Part shown: in pieces, positions 33,390 through 33,663 of the stretch
Layout of the letters: the number at the start of each line of letters is the position of its first letter
Position numbering within the stretch: the stretch's first letter is position 1
Source: a virus
Reading direction: 5' to 3' (one strand)
DNA: 33,663 nt
IMG/VR virus record: IMGVR_UViG_3300009375_000012
Span: 1-33,663 of that record
Translations under genes and position numbers: made by a program
Notes under the pieces: model-generated
What the model was told of the DNA's origin: nothing
The model's input: the letters and a program-made list of their open reading frames with translations, nothing else
Database searches by the model: none

Positions 33390-33663
33390 CTAATCCTTAA
33401 TAAACATACCATCTTCTCGAAGATAGCCTGTACGGTCTTTAATTTCATCGTAAGCTTGTTGTACACAGTTATCAAATTCAACACCTGCTGTTAAGCATAC
33501 TCCCCTAAGGGTGACATAGATATCTCCTACTGCATCCATCATAGCGTGTCTATCGTTACGATTAATAGCATCAATTAATTCAGTAGTTTCTTCCAGTGTT
33601 TTAATAGATTGTGTTAATGGATTACCATTCTGTGCAATCTGTCTGTCATAAAACCACTGGTCA
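33390..33663 (-). CDS. MazG-like nucleotide pyrophosphohydrolase (5' end outside the window)
   Basis: An open frame enters from the window edge and stops with TAG at 33392-33390, giving 90 visible residues. The all-alpha NTP pyrophosphohydrolase signature is present: EETTEL in the first helix (the EExxE metal site) and, about 20 residues later, MMDAVGDIYVTL (the DxxGD site), then GVEFDNCVQQAYDEI and a C-terminal RTGYLREDGMFIKD. These enzymes cleave (d)NTPs to NMP and pyrophosphate, or act on alarmones, and are common in lytic phages for nucleotide housekeeping. It is probably the MazG-type small phage version. The start and any N-terminal extension are not visible. Confidence 0.85.
   Translation of the reverse strand, partial: DQWFYDRQIAQNGNPLTQSIKTLEETTELIDAINRNDRHAMMDAVGDIYVTLRGVCLTAGVEFDNCVQQAYDEIKDRTGYLREDGMFIKD

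Noticed and set aside
1-33663. CRISPR arrays, insertion sequences, integrase or lysogeny genes
   Set aside because: No regularly spaced repeats, transposase or integrase motifs were seen; the content fits a strictly lytic phage.

Overview
The window is part of the genome of an AT-rich, lytic, N4-like podovirus (Schitoviridae or a close relative). Four things point there: a giant virion protein carrying the RNA polymerase motifs of the N4 virion RNA polymerase (vRNAP); the replication set DNA polymerase A, Cas4-like nuclease, DUF3987 helicase-primase, small RecA-like ATPase and N4-type single-stranded DNA-binding protein in N4-like order; a MoxR ATPase plus VWA/metallopeptidase pair; and two convergent transcription blocks. 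The host cannot be read from the sequence. Most genes have AGGAG-type ribosome binding sites, which fits a proteobacterial host.

Left block (1-17961, + strand): late structural genes. The end of an unidentified gene is followed by a 172-aa virion protein, an 899-aa protein with a hydrophobic N-terminus and an internal membrane segment, and then 174-, 737-, 1224- and 2713-aa proteins that look like DNA-ejection (internal virion) proteins. The 2713-aa protein is the vRNAP: the N4-spaced motifs A (D613), B (R715/K719/Y727) and C (D994) are followed by an HEYAH metallopeptidase, a GS...DxD nucleotidyltransferase-like domain and a second HELLH metallopeptidase. It lacks the roughly 950-residue domain that precedes the polymerase in N4. 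The 1224-aa gene overlapping its start by 11 nt may supply that domain as a separate chain.

Right block (17958-33663, - strand): early/middle genes, read leftward. In transcription order they are a MazG-like pyrophosphohydrolase (cut by the window edge), several tiny proteins including a zinc ribbon, two small unknowns, MoxR ATPase, VWA/peptidase, DNA polymerase, small proteins, Cas4-like nuclease, helicase-primase, Sak4-like ATPase, a winged-helix protein, a duplicated-HTH protein, a 461-nt gene-free and strongly hairpinned segment, a Trp-Trp leader peptide, two unknowns, SSB, a RuvC-like resolvase, a Lys/Ala-rich protein and a 52-aa membrane protein that meets the vRNAP stop tail to tail. 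A two-gene + strand island (19743-20506) interrupts this block.

Two intergenic hairpins, at 19647-19665 and 32760-32774, share the core GGWAC-GGA-GTWCC. They have the three-base purine-centred loop and C-GGA-G closing pair of N4 vRNAP promoters, and they are oriented to transcribe the early strand. My working model is an encapsidated polymerase that recognises these hairpins on injected DNA to start expression of SSB and of the MoxR/VWA-replication operon. The hairpin and split-vRNAP ideas are inference; the polymerase motifs are seen directly.
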